DNA of 64,000 nucleotides from Pardosa pseudoannulata (taxonomy: Eukaryota; Arthropoda; Arachnida; Araneae; Lycosidae), in assembly GCA_032207245.1 (NCBI GenBank), contig CM063505.1:170189201-170253200 (forward strand). The letters run 5' to 3'. The notes under the pieces were generated by a model. That model made no database searches. It had not been told where the DNA came from and worked only from the letters and a program-made list of their open reading frames with translations. Positions 14,731 to 26,896 of this stretch are shown here, in pieces (the first letter of the stretch is position 1; every line of letters starts with the position of its first letter). Made by a program: the position numbers and the translations under genes.

Positions 14731-16930
14731 TAGGAAACTGAAAATAATAAATTCCTGTTTAAAAATAAATATATTCCGATTAAAATTATTCTAAATTTAA
14801 CCTTAATTTTACGTTTGCAATTTCTCTCTTTATAATAAGAAAGAAAACAATGTTGCTGTTTTTCATACGAATTTATATCAATGTTGTTGTTGTTGGGATA
14901 TAACAAATTTAGTGTGGTAAAAGTAAAATGGCAATTACTTTTTATATCTACATCCAAAAAAGGATCAAGATACTCCTAGAAGGGATTATTCCAAATACAT
15001 GCCTGAAATCAACGTCCTCCCTGTACAAGAGGCTCTTGGAAAGAACAAATAGAAAGTTTGGTAGTCCTAAAGGTATAAATTATTAATTTTGCCTTAATTT
15101 TACAGTTGAAATTTCATTCTTTATAATACGAAAGGAAATCATTGTGGTTCTTTTAAACCTAAGAAATTTAGTGAGGTAAGAGTAAAATAGAAATTACTTT
15201 TAATATCTACATCCAAAAAGGACCAAGATACTCCTAGAAGTTATTATTCCAAATAGGTGCCTGAAAGTAACATCCTCCCTATACAAGAGAGTTGGAAACA
15301 AATATAAAGTCTGGTACTTCTAAAGGTATAAATTATTAATTTTGCCTTAATTTTACAGTTGAAATTTCATTCTTTATAATACGAAAGGAAATCATTGTGG
15401 TTCTTTTAAACCTAAGAAATTTAGTGAGGTAAGAGTAAAATAGAAATTACTTTTAATATCTACATCCAAAAAGGACCAAGATACTCCTAGAAGTTATTAT
15501 TCCAAATAGGTGCCTGAAAGTAACATCCTCCCTATACAAGAGGAGTTGAGCAGAAAAAAAATATAAAGTCTGGTACTTCTAAAGGTATAAATTATTAATT
15601 TACCTTAATTTTACATTTGCAATTTCATTCTTTATAATACGAAAGAAAATCATTGTTGTTCTTTTAAACGAATTTATATCAAATCTAAGAAATTTAGTGT
15701 GGTAAAAGTAAAATGGCAATTACTTTTTATATCTACATCCAAAAAAGGATCAAGATACTCCTAGAAGGGATTATTCCAAATACATGCCTGAAATCAACGT
15801 CCTCCCTGTACAAGAGGCTCTTGGAAAGAACAAATAGAAAGTTTGGTAGTCCTAAAGGTATAAATTATTAATTTTGCCTTAATTTTACAGTTGAAATTTC
15901 ATTCTTTATAATACGAAAGGAAATCATTGTGGTTCTTTTAAACCTAAGAAATTTAGTGAGGTAAGAGTAAAATAGAAATTACTTTTAATATCTACATCCA
16001 AAAAGGACCAAGATACTCCTAGAAGTTATTATTCCAAATAGGTGCCTGAAAGTAACATCCTCCCTATACAAGAGGAGTTGAGCAGAAAAAAAATATAAAG
16101 TCTGGTACTTCTAAAGGTATAAATTATTAATTTTACCTTAATTTTACATTTAAAATTTCATTCTTTATAATACGAAAGGAAATCAGTGTTATTGTTTTAA
16201 ACCTAAGACATTTAGTGTAGTAAAAGTAAAATGGTAATTACTTTTTATATCTACGTCCAAAAAGGATCCAGATATTCCTAGACGTTATTTTTCCAAATAG
16301 GTATATGAAAGCAATGTCCTCCTTATAGAAGAGGAGTTGAGCAGAACAAATATAAAGTCTGGTAATTTTAAATGTATAAATTATTAGTTTTGTCTTAATT
16401 TTACGTTTGTAATTTCGAATTTTATAATGCGAAAGAAAATCAGTGTTCTTTTAAATCTAAGAACTTTAGTGTGGTTAAAGTAAAATGGCAATTACTTTTT
16501 ATATCTACATCCAAAAAGGACCAAGATACTCTTAGGAGTTATTATTCCAAATAGGTGCCTGAAAGCAACGTCCTCTCTGTACAAGAGGAGCTTGGGCAGA
16601 ACAGATAAAAAGTTTGGTAGTCCTAATGGTATAAATTGTTAATTTTGTCTTAATTTTAAGTTTGTAATTTCGTCCTTTATAAATTTCTTCGTTATTTATA
16701 AGAACTTTATACGCATTTTCCTTCTTTATACGAAATAAAATAAGTGTTGTTGTTTTTAATCTAAGATATTTAGGGTGGTAAAAGTAAAATAGTAATTACT
16801 TTTTATATCTACTTCAAAAAAGGAGCGAAATATTCCTAGAAGTTAGAATATCAAATAGGATCCTGAAAACAACACCTTACTTGGACAAGATGAGAACAAA
16901 TATAAAGTTCAGTAATCCTCTTGGTGAGTA
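14731..16930 (+). repeat. Tandem array of about 255-285 bp units with a 785-bp higher-order repeat
   Basis: Units begin GGTATAAATTATTAATTTTG and contain ATCTACATCCAAAAAGGACC and ATACTCCTAGAAG. Starts are near 15072, 15323, 15582, 15857, 16116, 16374 and 16631. A stretch from 14911 recurs almost unchanged at 15696, exactly 785 bp later, about three units, while neighbouring monomers differ. That indicates recent duplication of a three-monomer block. Confidence 0.88.
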
Positions 16931-17656
16931 GTTGGAGTTGAAGAAGGGTATAAAATTAGGTACTGAAACAGTCACGAGGTAAATAACTCCTAAGTGTTCT
17001 TTCTTTTTCTGTTGTAACCTTCCTTTTTTTTTTACCTTTTTGACTGTACAGTTGCTAAAATACAAATTGAAAGAAGCCGCATTTTATTATTCTTTGTCAA
17101 CCTTTGTACCGAAATTCAAATTAAATTTTTTACGCAGTCAATTAAAAATGATTCCAAAAGAGCGGAAGTGCAGGAACCGCACATTGAAAGGTTGATTAAA
17201 AACTGAGCCGCCGCGCCAAGAGTCAGGCGCGGTGACCATTCACAAAGAACTTTGTTCTACCTCAGCGGCAAACACTTGTGTTCTTGTGATGTTTCTGGGA
17301 TTAAATAATAAAAGTAATAAGAATTTCAAGTTTTAAAACTTGTTTTTCAATAATGGCAAAACTTTGTCGGCAATAGCATGCAGAAAGTGACCTTTAATTA
17401 TGTTAATTTTTCACTCATAAAATCAAAGAAGGAAATTAACGTCTTAACGACATATAACCTATAAAACTCCAAAAATACTAATTTTCCAAAAGTTATTGTT
17501 TTTTTCTGTATTATGCCACCAACTGCATAAAGATGTTCCGAAAACCAAAATTTTATAAATAAAAAAATTACATCTAATCTAGTAACTCTCCGCTATTTAG
17601 AGCGTTCTAAGATTGATAGTACTCCAAACATAATATTCGCAAAAATTGCTGCAGGT
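16931..17656. other. Unassigned sequence
   Basis: No recognised coding signal. A GC-richer patch at about 17,150-17,280 (GCCGCCGCGCCAAGAG) has no repeat partner in the window. Confidence 0.5.
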
Positions 17657-17833
17657 TTGATTTGGTTTAAGGCACTATGATTTATTGTTTTTGCAACACT
17701 AGGACTAATGAAACCAGGAACTACGGCTTGAAGACAATTATTAAAGGCTACGAACATCCATGATTCAGTGGGATGCTAACCCATGAACTCCTGTACTGAA
17801 AATTAGCGTCCTACTCATTCGCCCATCGTTCGG
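17657..17833 (-). mobile_element. SINE (AAACC family), diverged reverse copy
   Basis: Reverse-strand copy with GGCTACGAACATCCATG, a diverged B box and the CCCATCGTTCGGCA head end. Many substitutions compared with the copies at 18.5-20 kb. Confidence 0.75.
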
Positions 17834-18481
17834 CAACTTGTTGGATGGATATATAAAGTTTTATTGTATATATTAATTTTTAATTTGGTACACTTATTTC
17901 TTCTAAGCTGCAATAATAGTGATGAAATATCATAAAAATTTATCAATGTTTGGATACTTTAAAATCTTGACTTTACTAAAGAAAGTTATGAATTTTCAAG
18001 ATGGAACTTTAAAAAAAAATTAAACAGATAGAAAACATTAAAATGGTTCTGGAGATTTTTCATCGTTATTGTTGTCAAATTATGTATAAAGTCTGTCTGA
18101 AATATCGAAGAAAAATGTTTCATAGAATTTACTTAAATTTTTTTTTTAATTTAATAAGTTCTATGAAACATTTTCTGAAAATTAAAAAAAATAATAAATA
18201 AATAAAATCTGAATAATTGTGGCACAATTCAAAAAATTTGCTAATATGCTTCACGAGATTATTTAATGATGCCACTAATAAATTTGAATTTTTAGAAATT
18301 ATTTTTTATTACTTAATTTTGACTCTATAAAATTTCAGTATTATTTTGCATGCTGTAAATATTCAAGTTTGTTACTTGTATAGTTAATCTTATAGGAGAA
18401 GTCAAAAACCTTTCCCTTTTAGACATGTACTTAGTTTAAAGATTATGTGTCCCTTTGACTTCTTCTTTCGTGATCATTTCT
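17834..18481. other. AT-rich non-coding stretch
   Basis: No recognised element. It contains a short inverted repeat around 18,116-18,178 (TTTCATAGAATTTACTT and CTATGAAACATTTTC). Confidence 0.5.
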
Positions 18482-18674
18482 AAAACAAAAGGGCCGAACG
18501 ATGGCCGATTGGTTAGGGTGCTGGCCTTCGGAACCGGAGTTCGTAAGTTCGAATCCCACTGAGGCATGGATGTTCGTAACTGTTTGGAATCGGCTTTAAG
18601 CTGTAGGTCCCCCATTAGCCCTCGTGTTGCAAAAAGTAGACCGTAGCACTCCAAACCAAACCAAAAACAAAAGG
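18482..18674 (+). mobile_element. SINE with 11-bp target-site duplication
   Basis: Body 18493-18663. The head is tRNA-like, with A-box-like TGGCCGATTGG and B-box GTTCGAATCCC; the CTTCGGA loop resembles tRNA-Arg(TCG). A unique middle (CGGCTTTAAGCTGTAGG, GCAAAAAGTAGACCGTAGC) is followed by a CCAAACCAAA tail. The flanking duplication AAAACAAAAGG is at 18482-18492 and 18664-18674. Confidence 0.9.
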
Positions 18675-18805
18675 TGACGTTTTGCATTCTACTTGTCTTT
18701 CTCATCATATTTCCGTACTGAAGTGTTCAAAAGTAATACACCAAAGAAATCAATTTCTTTCACAAGGAATTTTTATTTATTAGTTTATATACTGCATGCT
18801 AGTAC

Positions 18806-19560
18806 CAAACTATTTATAATGTAATTATAGATAGCTGGTTTGTTTTAAACTAGACATTAATCTTTATATATCTCATAATATAATTGGAGATAGCAAGTTT
18901 GTTTTTAACTAGATGTTAATCTTTATACAATTTATAATGTAATTGGAGATAGTTGGTTTGTTTTACAATAGATGTTAATCTTTATGTAAGTGCCGAACGA
19001 TGGCCGATTGGTTAGAGTGCTGGCCTTCGGTACCGGAGTTCGTGGGTTCGAATCCCACTTTGGCATGGATGTTCGTAGCCGTTCGGAATCGGCTTTAAGC
19101 TGTAGGTCCCGGTCTCATTAGCCCTCGTGTGCAAAAGCGTAGACCGTAGCACTCCAAACCAAACCAAACCAAACCTTATGTAATTTATAATGTAATTGCA
19201 GATAGCTGTTTTGTTTTGAACTAGATGTTAATCTTTTTAAATTTATTTAATAATTAAAGCAATTGGAATTAGCTGATTTGCTTTAAACTAGACGTTAGTC
19301 TTTTTATTATTTATAATATAATAGGAGATAGCAGGTTTGTCTTAAAATAGATGTTAATCTCTACACAATTTATAATGAAATTGGAGATAGTTGGTTTATT
19401 TTAAACTAGATGTTAATTTTTATATATTTTATAATATAATTTATAAGTTTCTAATAAGATAGCAAGTTTGTTTTTAACTAGATGTTAATCTTTATAAATT
19501 TATAATGTAATTGGAGATAACTGGTTTGTTTTACACTAGATGTTAATCTTTATGCAATTT
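18806..19560 (+). repeat. Short tandem array, units of about 55-65 bp
   Basis: Repeated core GTAATTGGAGATAG, then TTTGTTTTAAACTAGATGTT and AATCTTTAT. About ten units, split by the SINE at 18990-19175. Confidence 0.88.
18982..19183 (+). mobile_element. SINE inserted in the 55-65 bp array
   Basis: Body 18990-19175. It has the same head and middle as the copy at 18.49 kb, ending in three AAACC tail repeats. The duplication TTATGTAA lies at 18982-18989 and 19176-19183, inside an array monomer, so the array is older than the SINE. Confidence 0.9.
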
Positions 19561-19833
19561 TCTTTAATAAAAAACAGGCTTTTTTTACTATTTTGTTGAA
19601 AATTATGCAATTTATAATACGTTAAGTTATCAGCAATTATCGTATCTAGATTTTTATCCTTAAAGAAACCTTAAAGGATATCTTTCAAAATATTGATTTT
19701 TAAAAATTTAGTTCATCTGATAGTTTTTATCTGTATCTTATTCCCCAAACCTTGTAAAAATCCTAAAAACCCAAATTATAGTAAATAAAAAATTAGATCG
19801 AATTTAATACTATTCTGCTTTTAAGAGCGAAGT
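19561..19833. other. AT-rich spacer
   Basis: No recognised element. Confidence 0.45.
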
Positions 19834-20042
19834 TTAAAGAGGATATATGCCGAACGATGGCCGAATGGTTAGGGTGCTGGCCTTCGGATCCGGAGTTCGT
19901 GGGTTCGAATCCCGCTATGGCATGGATGTTCGTAGCCGTTCGGAATCGGCGTTAAGCAGTAGGTCCCGGTCTCATTAGCCCTCGTGTTGCAAAAAGTAGA
20001 CCGTAGCACTCCAAACCAAACCAAACCAATTAAAGAGGATAT
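19834..20042 (+). mobile_element. SINE with 13-bp target-site duplication
   Basis: Body 19847-20029. TTAAAGAGGATAT is duplicated exactly at 19834-19846 and 20030-20042. The head carries CTTCGGATCCGGAG and GGGTTCGAATCCCGC, and the tail CCAAACCAAACCAA. Confidence 0.92.
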
Positions 20043-20660
20043 GACTCAAACATAGTCTTTGCAACTTACGATCTGGATAAAGACATCGATAAGAATCTAG
20101 ATTTTATCTGGATAAGGTTTATTACATATATAAATTTAAAATTTGTTACACATGTTACTTTCAAGCTTAAATAATGAAGAAAAATCTAAAAAAAATATCA
20201 ACGTTTGCTTACTTTAAAATCTTGATTTTACTAAATAAAATTTATGAATTTTCAACATAAAACTTTGAAAAACATTGAAATGGTTTTTAGATTTTTCGCC
20301 ATTATTATTGTAGTCATGTGTAAAATCTGCCTGAAATATCGAAAAAACATATTTGATGCAATTTACTTAATTTTGTGAGTTTCCAATATGCTTCGTGATA
20401 TCATTTTATAACATTATTAATAAATATGGATTTTTTTCCGTAGTTGTGTTTTAAGTTACAAAATTCTGACACTGTAAAATTCCATAGTACTTCGTATACT
20501 ACAATAAATACTAGGTTGTTTCTTTTTATAGTTAATGTGACAGAAAAAGCCAAAACAATTTTATACATGTGTTCGAATGTTTGAGAGCCCCTTAAGATAT
20601 TTTAGTCAACAAAATTTGAATCAGTGTATACATCTGAAGATATAAAGTACTTTGAATGTA
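20043..20660. other. Unassigned AT-rich sequence
   Basis: Around 20,205-20,420 it resembles 17,965-18,250 (CTTGATTTTACTAAA..., then ATGGTTTTTAGATTTTTCG versus ATGGTTCTGGAGATTTTTC). It is probably a diverged dispersed repeat with no coding signal. Confidence 0.4.
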
Positions 20661-20671
20661 ATTGTAGAATA

Positions 20672-20764
20672 TATGAGAGAGTTAATGAATTCAAATATCT
20701 AGGTGCTGAAATTAATGATTAGAATGAAATTCATCTTGAAATCAGAGTAATAATAACAGCAGGT
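20672..20764 (+). pseudogene. LINE reverse-transcriptase fragment
   Basis: Reads YERVNEFKYLGAEIND, stop, NEIHLEIRVIITAG, the FxYLGS-type segment downstream of the reverse-transcriptase catalytic core in non-LTR retrotransposons. One in-frame stop; no flanking coding sequence remains. Confidence 0.6.
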
Positions 20765-20794
20765 ATCTTTTTAAAGTAATATTTTGCTTAGTAA

Positions 20795-21180
20795 GCTGTG
20801 GTAGCTTAGTCGAGACAGGCGTCGAACTCAAAGCCAGAGAGTTGTGGATTCCAGGCTTGAGTCGGCCAAAGACCATCGTGTATATTAATGTCAGCTGGGG
20901 TACGTCAAATAGGTGTAATGTCCCCAATATCTTCCAAGTTCAAACTATACCTCTGACAAGGCAGGCCAAGCCTTGGGGATCTTCTGTTAGTCCCTGTTTC
21001 CAAATTACGAGAACCCCCAATGAAGAAGGGGGGGGGGGTAATGTTACTCACATTCTTAGCAATACGTGCTCTTCAGATGGTGTTATCTGAGTAACACCTT
21101 TGCATCCCAGATCGAATACTTGTGTATTTGATCTTTATTGGGGGGTAGGATAATTGCCATTTCTACCTGCTGCATTGGAG
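20795..21180 (+). mobile_element. Possible second tRNA-like SINE family
   Basis: GTGGTAGCTTAGTCGAGAC resembles an A-box region, and GTGGATTCCAGGC a decayed B box about 45 bp later. It is followed by a GC-richer tail that ends CTACCTGCTGCATTGGAGG. There is only one copy in the window, so the family call is weak. Confidence 0.35.
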
Positions 21181-21892
21181 GAAAAAAAATTATCAGTCTT
21201 TAAATCGACAGTAAAAAGGGCTTTACCATGTTTCTTCCTTTTTACTAGCTTTGACTACGAAAACTTTTTTAAAAGACGTGATCTATCAACTTGACTAGTT
21301 CTCAACTAAGTCTATAGTTTGGCTACTTGAGGCGTCTACTCAGACATAAATATTGGCTGCATCACTGAATTCAGGGTATATCCCCTGTGAGAATAACCAG
21401 AACTGAAGGGATACTTCACCTACGATATTCCTCCCAGGTGTGAATGTCGACTGTATATAAGATTCTCCCATAATAAAATACTCAAACTTCCTGCGGAGAA
21501 GAAAGGGCGAATGCCGAAATATTCTATAGTGTTACATTTTCAGGGAATGTTTCTAAAATGCTCAAGAAGAATGTTCTTTGCTCAAAATATGTTATCTGTT
21601 TCTCCAGAAAGTATTTTAAACCTAGTGAGTATTTATTATACAAGTGTACAAATAAATAACGAATTATTAACATGAAAATATATATACGTGTAAACATGAA
21701 AAATAACGTGTAAACATAACGCATATAAATATAAAGTGTAAATATGAAATTAATTTAATTCAATTCAATTTTATGTCTCCAATATTTTTTTGATTATTCG
21801 TCTGTCTATTTTATCTATGTTGTTTCATAATGTTAGTTTAGGAAAATCTTAAAATATTATTCAACTTTTTCCCCATAATGGCAATCAAATAA
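21181..21892. other. Unassigned sequence
   Basis: No coding domain or repeat seen. Confidence 0.45.
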
Positions 21893-22030
21893 TAGCGAAC
21901 CATGTAGGGCGTTGCCTTTCAATGCTGGAGTTCACGGGTTTGAATCCTGATACTGGTATAATTACTAAATGCCGTTAGGAGTCACTTGAAGCTGGAAATC
22001 TGGAACTACTTAACCTTTATGTTGAAAAAA
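21893..22030 (+). mobile_element. SINE (AAACC family), degraded copy
   Basis: CTGGAGTTCACGGGTTTGAA and GCCGTTAGGAGTC match the SINE head and middle. The tail is lost. Confidence 0.55.
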
Positions 22031-22489
22031 TATAATTATAGATCTCACAATCAACCAGGCTTTTAATGACAAAAGTAGGTATAAAAACCAACAGTGTTTA
22101 AATCAATCTCCAATAAAATATATTGTTCTTAAAATTCAAAGTTTTATGCAAAATACAAGCAAATAAATAAAAAAATTTATAAACTTATTTGCAATATTTA
22201 AAAAGACATGTATTGAAATATCTAACTTTATAAGTATATGAGTTATATTTGTTTTTATCTCTTACTTATAACTAGTCTAACTTTTACTTAGGATGTGGGA
22301 GAAAATATTATTAAAAAAATGTGATGTAACTTGAAAACTCTTGGTCAACACGTAAAAAGTGCTTGTAATGCCAGTCTGGAAATTAAAATATAACAAATTC
22401 TTTTCGAGATTGGACCTGGGATCTTATGTATCTAAAGCAGACGTGAAACTAATGTGCCACGTACCACATATTTGTATAGATACAGTAAT

Positions 22490-25350
22490 GTCCAACTTAA
22501 TTTTGACAAGTACAAAATTCACCATTAGTTTATTAAATTTACCTTGAAATTTATCTTGTTTGATTTATATTGATATAAGTAAAAAATTTTTGAACAAGTA
22601 AGACTGCATGCCACTAATCTTTGACATGCGTACCGAAAATTAAATATGATAATTACTATGTTTAAAATTTTTTTTCGAAAACATCATTTTGTAACCTTTT
22701 TATTTATATGGTAGGAAAAAATAGACAGGAAAAAACTTCCATTTTTGATGCATTTTAAATAAAGTATTTTCCGCCGAACGATGGCTGAATCGCTCTGGTA
22801 CTGGCCTTCGTAGCCGGAGTTCGTATCAATACTATGGCATGGATGTTTTTTAACTTTCAAATCCTCTTATTATTCATTTTGCAAAAAGTAGACAGTAGCG
22901 CTCCAAAACCAAATTATTTGCCTTATTTAAGGGATTAAACATTCAACCAATTAACATAAGGTGCTCTTTATATTTGCTACGAATTTGCTTCACTTGAAAT
23001 ATATATCCTACTATAAAGGATTTATGAAATTTGTATGTTTTAAAATCATTTTATAAATTCACCATTAGTTTATTAAATTTAGCTTCAAAATTATCATGTC
23101 GTTTGATTTATTTTGTTGTAAGTAAAAACTTTTAGAACAAATAAGACTGCATGCCACTAATCTTTGGTATGCGTATCAAAAATTAAATATGATAATTACT
23201 TCGTTTAAAACTTTTTCCGAAAACATCATTTTCTAACCTTTTTATTTGTATGGTTTAAAAATAGACAGGATAAAACTTCTATTTTTGATTCATTTTAAAT
23301 AAAATATTTGCCTTATTTAAGAGATTAGTCATTCAACCAATTAACTTGAAGTGTTCGTTATATTTGATACGAATTTGCTTCACTTGAAATATATATCCTA
23401 CTGTAAAAAATTTATGAAATTTGTATGCTTAAAATCATTTTATAAATTCACTATTAGTTTATTAAATTTAGCTTCAAAATTATTATGTCGTTTGATTTAT
23501 TTTGATCAAGTAAGGCTACATGCCACTAATTTTTTCCATGTGTATCAAAAACTAAATATGGTAATTACATAATTTATTTTTTTTTCTTTGAAAACAACAT
23601 TTTCTAACCTTTTTATTTATATGGTATAAAAAATAGACAGGAAAAAACTTCTATTTTTGATTCATTTAAATAAAATATTTGCCTTATTTAAGAGCTTAAA
23701 CGTTCAACCAATTAACTTGAAGCGTTCTTTATATTTGCTACGAATTTGCTTGACTGGAAATATGTATCCTACTGTAAAAGATTTATGAAATTTCTATGTT
23801 TAAAATCCTTTTATAAATTCACCATTAGTTAATTAAATTTAGCTTCAAAATTATCATGTCGTTTAATTTATTTTGAAGTAAGTAAAAACTTTTTGAACAA
23901 GTAAGGCTACATGCCCCTAATTTTTTCCATCTGTATCAAAAACTAAATATGGTAATTACTTCATTTAATTTTTTTTTTCGAAAACATCCTTTCCTAACCT
24001 TTTTATTTATATGGTATAAAAAAATGGACAGGAAAAAACTTCTATTTTTGATTAATTTTTAATAAAATATTTCTTATTTAAAAGATTAAACATTCAACCA
24101 ATCAACTTGAAGTGTTCTTTATATTTGCTACGAATTTGCTTCACTTGAAATATATATCCTACTGTAAAGGATTTATGTAATTTGTATGTTTAAAATCATT
24201 TTAAAAATTCACCATTATTTTATTAAATTTAGCTTCAAAATTATTACGTTTGATTTATTTTGATGTAAGTAAAAACTTTTTGAACAAGTAAGATAACATG
24301 CCACTAATTTTTCCATGTGTATCAAAAAATAAATATGGTAATTACTTCATTTAAAATTTTTTTCAAAAGCATTCTAACCTTTTTATTTATATGGTATAAA
24401 AAGTAGACAGGAAAAAACTTCTATTTTTGATTCATTTTTAATAAAATATTTGCCTTATTTAAGAGATTAGGTATTCAACCAATTAACTTGAAGTGTTCTT
24501 TATATTTGCTACGAATTTGCTTCACTTGAAATATATATCTTATAGTAAAGGATTTATGAAATTTGTATGTTTAAAATAATCTTATAAATTCACCATTAGT
24601 TTATTAAATTTAGCTTCAAAATTATCATGTCGTTTGATTTATTTTGATGTAAGTAAAACTTTTTGAACAAATAAGACTGCATGCCACTAATCTTTAATAT
24701 ACGTATCAAAAATTAAATATGATAATTACTTCGTTTAAAATTTTTCCAAAAACATCGTTTTCTAACCTTTTTATTTATATGGTTTAAAAATAGACAGGAA
24801 AAAGCTTCCATTTTTTATTCACTTTTAATAAAATATTTGCCTTATTTAAGTGATTAAACAGTCAACTAATTAACTTGAAGTGTTCTTTATATTTGCTACG
24901 AATTTGCTTCACTTGAAATATATATTTTACTGTAAAGGATTTATGAAATTTGTATGCTTAAAATCCTTTTATAAATTTACCATTAGTTTATTAAATTTAG
25001 CTTCAAAATTATCATGTTGTTTGATTTATTTTTATGTAAGTAAAAACTTTTTGATCAAGTAAGACTACATGCCACTAATTTTTTTCCATGTTCATATGGT
25101 AATACATGGTAAGGTGTAGTAATGTGTTCCATATGGTAATTACTTCATTTAATTTTTTTAAACATCACTTTCTAGCCTTTTTATTTATATGGTATAAAAA
25201 TGGAAAGGAAAAAAATCAATTTTTGATTCATTTTTAATAATATATTTGCCTTATTTAAGTGATTAAACATCCAACCAGTCAAGTTGAAGAGTTCGTTATA
25301 TTTTATACGAATTTTCTTCATTTGAAATGTGCTTTAAACAGCATATTTGA
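22490..25350 (+). repeat. Tandem array, about seven units of 370-400 bp
   Basis: Units share TTCAACCAATTAACTTGAAG, CTACGAATTTGCTTCACTTG, CACCATTAGTTTATTAAATT and ATAGACAGGAAAAAACTTC. TTCAACC starts are near 22943, 23332, 23706, 24089, 24473, 24860 and 25268. The first unit is broken by a SINE at 22771. Short open frames such as FTISLLNLASKL recur because of the repeat and are not genes. Confidence 0.9.
22771..22915 (+). mobile_element. SINE (AAACC family), degraded copy in array
   Basis: GCCGAACGATGGCTGAATCG, GCATGGATGTT and GCAAAAAGTAGACAGTAGCG are recognisable. Internal deletions remove most of the B-box region. Confidence 0.7.
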
Positions 25351-26264
25351 TGTTTTACTGTACATTTCTATGAAATTCTAATTCTGAATAACTTATACCT
25401 CCACTGATTTACCTCCCTTCCGTACAGCATGAACTTACCGAGTCATATCAACACGCCAATATAAATCTAACCAACTGGACAGAACAAGTGGGAAGCGGAT
25501 AAACACATAAACGTCAGAAGTTGCGACTCGAGACAAATTCTCATTTCCCTGTGTCAAGAGTACGCCAAGAAAGTAATAGGCATGTGTCAGATTCCGGGAT
25601 AAATATGCTTTGAACGTCATGCTGGTATAAACTGGAATTCTCACACCGCTAGTCATGTTTCAGTAGCAAACATTATTTTGTGAAAATCCCATATCATCGT
25701 AATCCTATACCAGTGCAAATCTCCTTCGTCCTTATATAAGTAATGCAATTTTTATACTGAGTTAGGATATCTCCAAACGTGGGTAAATGTTCCGAACGCC
25801 TGTCAACCATAATTTTTCAGTACATACTAAAATATAAACAATGCGTTGGAAAGATTTTTTTTTTCTGTCTCTCCCCTTACCTTCAGATCTAGTTCTACAC
25901 GCATCCTAAACAGTTTTACACTGTCTGTTCCAGCATTCAATTTAGAATGCTGGATTTCGAGCACTTCGTGTATTTCGGTAAATAAAACGAGAAAGGTAAC
26001 TCCGCTTGTGCAAGTACAAAATAATACAGCCATAGAAACAATAGCGTTTTTTCCATCTATTATTTACTCTTGAAATTCAAAAACGCATATAGGTGATGAA
26101 TTTTTGAGCAATGACAGGATTTAAATCCTTAAAGTAACTTTCCTTAACTTGGACTTAAGGAAAGGGATCTTTCACGTTATATAAACCTATATGTATGTAT
26201 GGATATATATTTAAATACGTACATATATATTCATAACAAACCTGCACGTGCATGCATAAATCTT
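25351..26264. other. Unassigned sequence, GC-richer at about 25,400-26,030
   Basis: Two minus-strand open frames of about 70 codons lie here but show no domain, and opposite-strand frames are as long. No repeat partner. It may be unique conserved sequence or old transposon DNA. Confidence 0.45.
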
Positions 26265-26714
26265 TACTTATTAACGGCCGAACGATGACCGATTGGTTAG
26301 GGTGCTGGTCTTTGGTACTGGAGTTCGTGGGTTCGAAACCCACAATGGCATGGATGTTCGTAGCCGTTCGTAATCCGCTTTAACCCCTTAAAGCACGAGT
26401 TTGGTTTAGAAAAATTTATAAAATATGACATATTTTCTTCACAGAAAAGGGATATATAGGTACAATGTAAGTTATTTTTTACAATTTCAGTTTTGGGGGT
26501 GACTAGGGAGCTTGGAAAGAGTAAAAAGTATATAAAAAATTGTTATACAAACAAAGTGTAAACGATTTTATTACATGCTTAATTTGAATTTCGCCCGTGT
26601 CAGACACGGGCAAATGCGTTAAGGGGTTAAACTGTAGGTCCCGGTCTCATTAGCCCTCGTGTTGCAAAAAGTAGACCGTAGCGCTCCAAACCAAACCAAA
26701 CCTACTTATTAACG
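26265..26714 (+). mobile_element. SINE with 12-bp duplication, split by a TTAA element
   Basis: Body 26277-26702. The duplication TACTTATTAACG is at 26265-26276 and 26703-26714. The head and middle run to CGCTTTAA at 26383; the remainder resumes ACTGTAGGTCCCGG at 26631. The gap is an inverted-repeat element in a TTAA site. A nested insertion. Confidence 0.92.
26380..26630. mobile_element. TTAA-flanked inverted-repeat element nested in a SINE
   Basis: TTAA at 26380-26383 and 26627-26630 encloses 243 bp. Ends are CCCCTTAAAGCACGAG and the complement of CCCCTTAACGCATTTG. A near-terminal hairpin GCCCGTGTCAGACACGGGC lies at about 26593-26611. The empty site is known from the other SINE copies (CTTTAAGCTGTAGG), so the TTAA duplication is directly visible. 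piggyBac-like, non-autonomous. Confidence 0.92.
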
Positions 26715-26718
26715 ATCG

Positions 26719-26896
26719 AAAAGGTTGGTTTGGAGCACTATGAACTACAATTTTGCTATACGAAGGCTAATGAGACCAGTACCTATTGCTTAAAGCTGAT
26801 TCTGAACGACAACAAATCTTCCTGCATCTTTGGGATTCGGACTCAACTCAGTTACCGAAAAGCAGCGACCTTCCCATTCGGTCATAGTTCAGCCAG
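26719..26896 (-). mobile_element. SINE (AAACC family), diverged reverse copy
   Basis: GGTTTGGAGCACTATGAACT at the left and CATTCGGTCATAGTTCAGCC at the right match the reversed SINE. It lies directly next to the opposite-facing copy ending at 26702. Confidence 0.75.

Noticed and set aside
18493..18566. tRNA gene-like sequence with A and B boxes
   Set aside because: It recurs with a common non-tRNA body, an AAACC tail and target-site duplications, so it is a SINE head. The acceptor stem does not pair as in a real tRNA. The same holds for the other copies.
22490..25350. Small plus-strand frames such as 22359-22547, 23351-23572 and 24880-25062
   Set aside because: Similar peptides recur only because the DNA is a tandem repeat. 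Frames are interrupted in other units and there is no domain.
25435..26033. Two minus-strand frames as exons of one gene
   Set aside because: No splice signals linking them convincingly, no domain, and equally long frames on the other strand.
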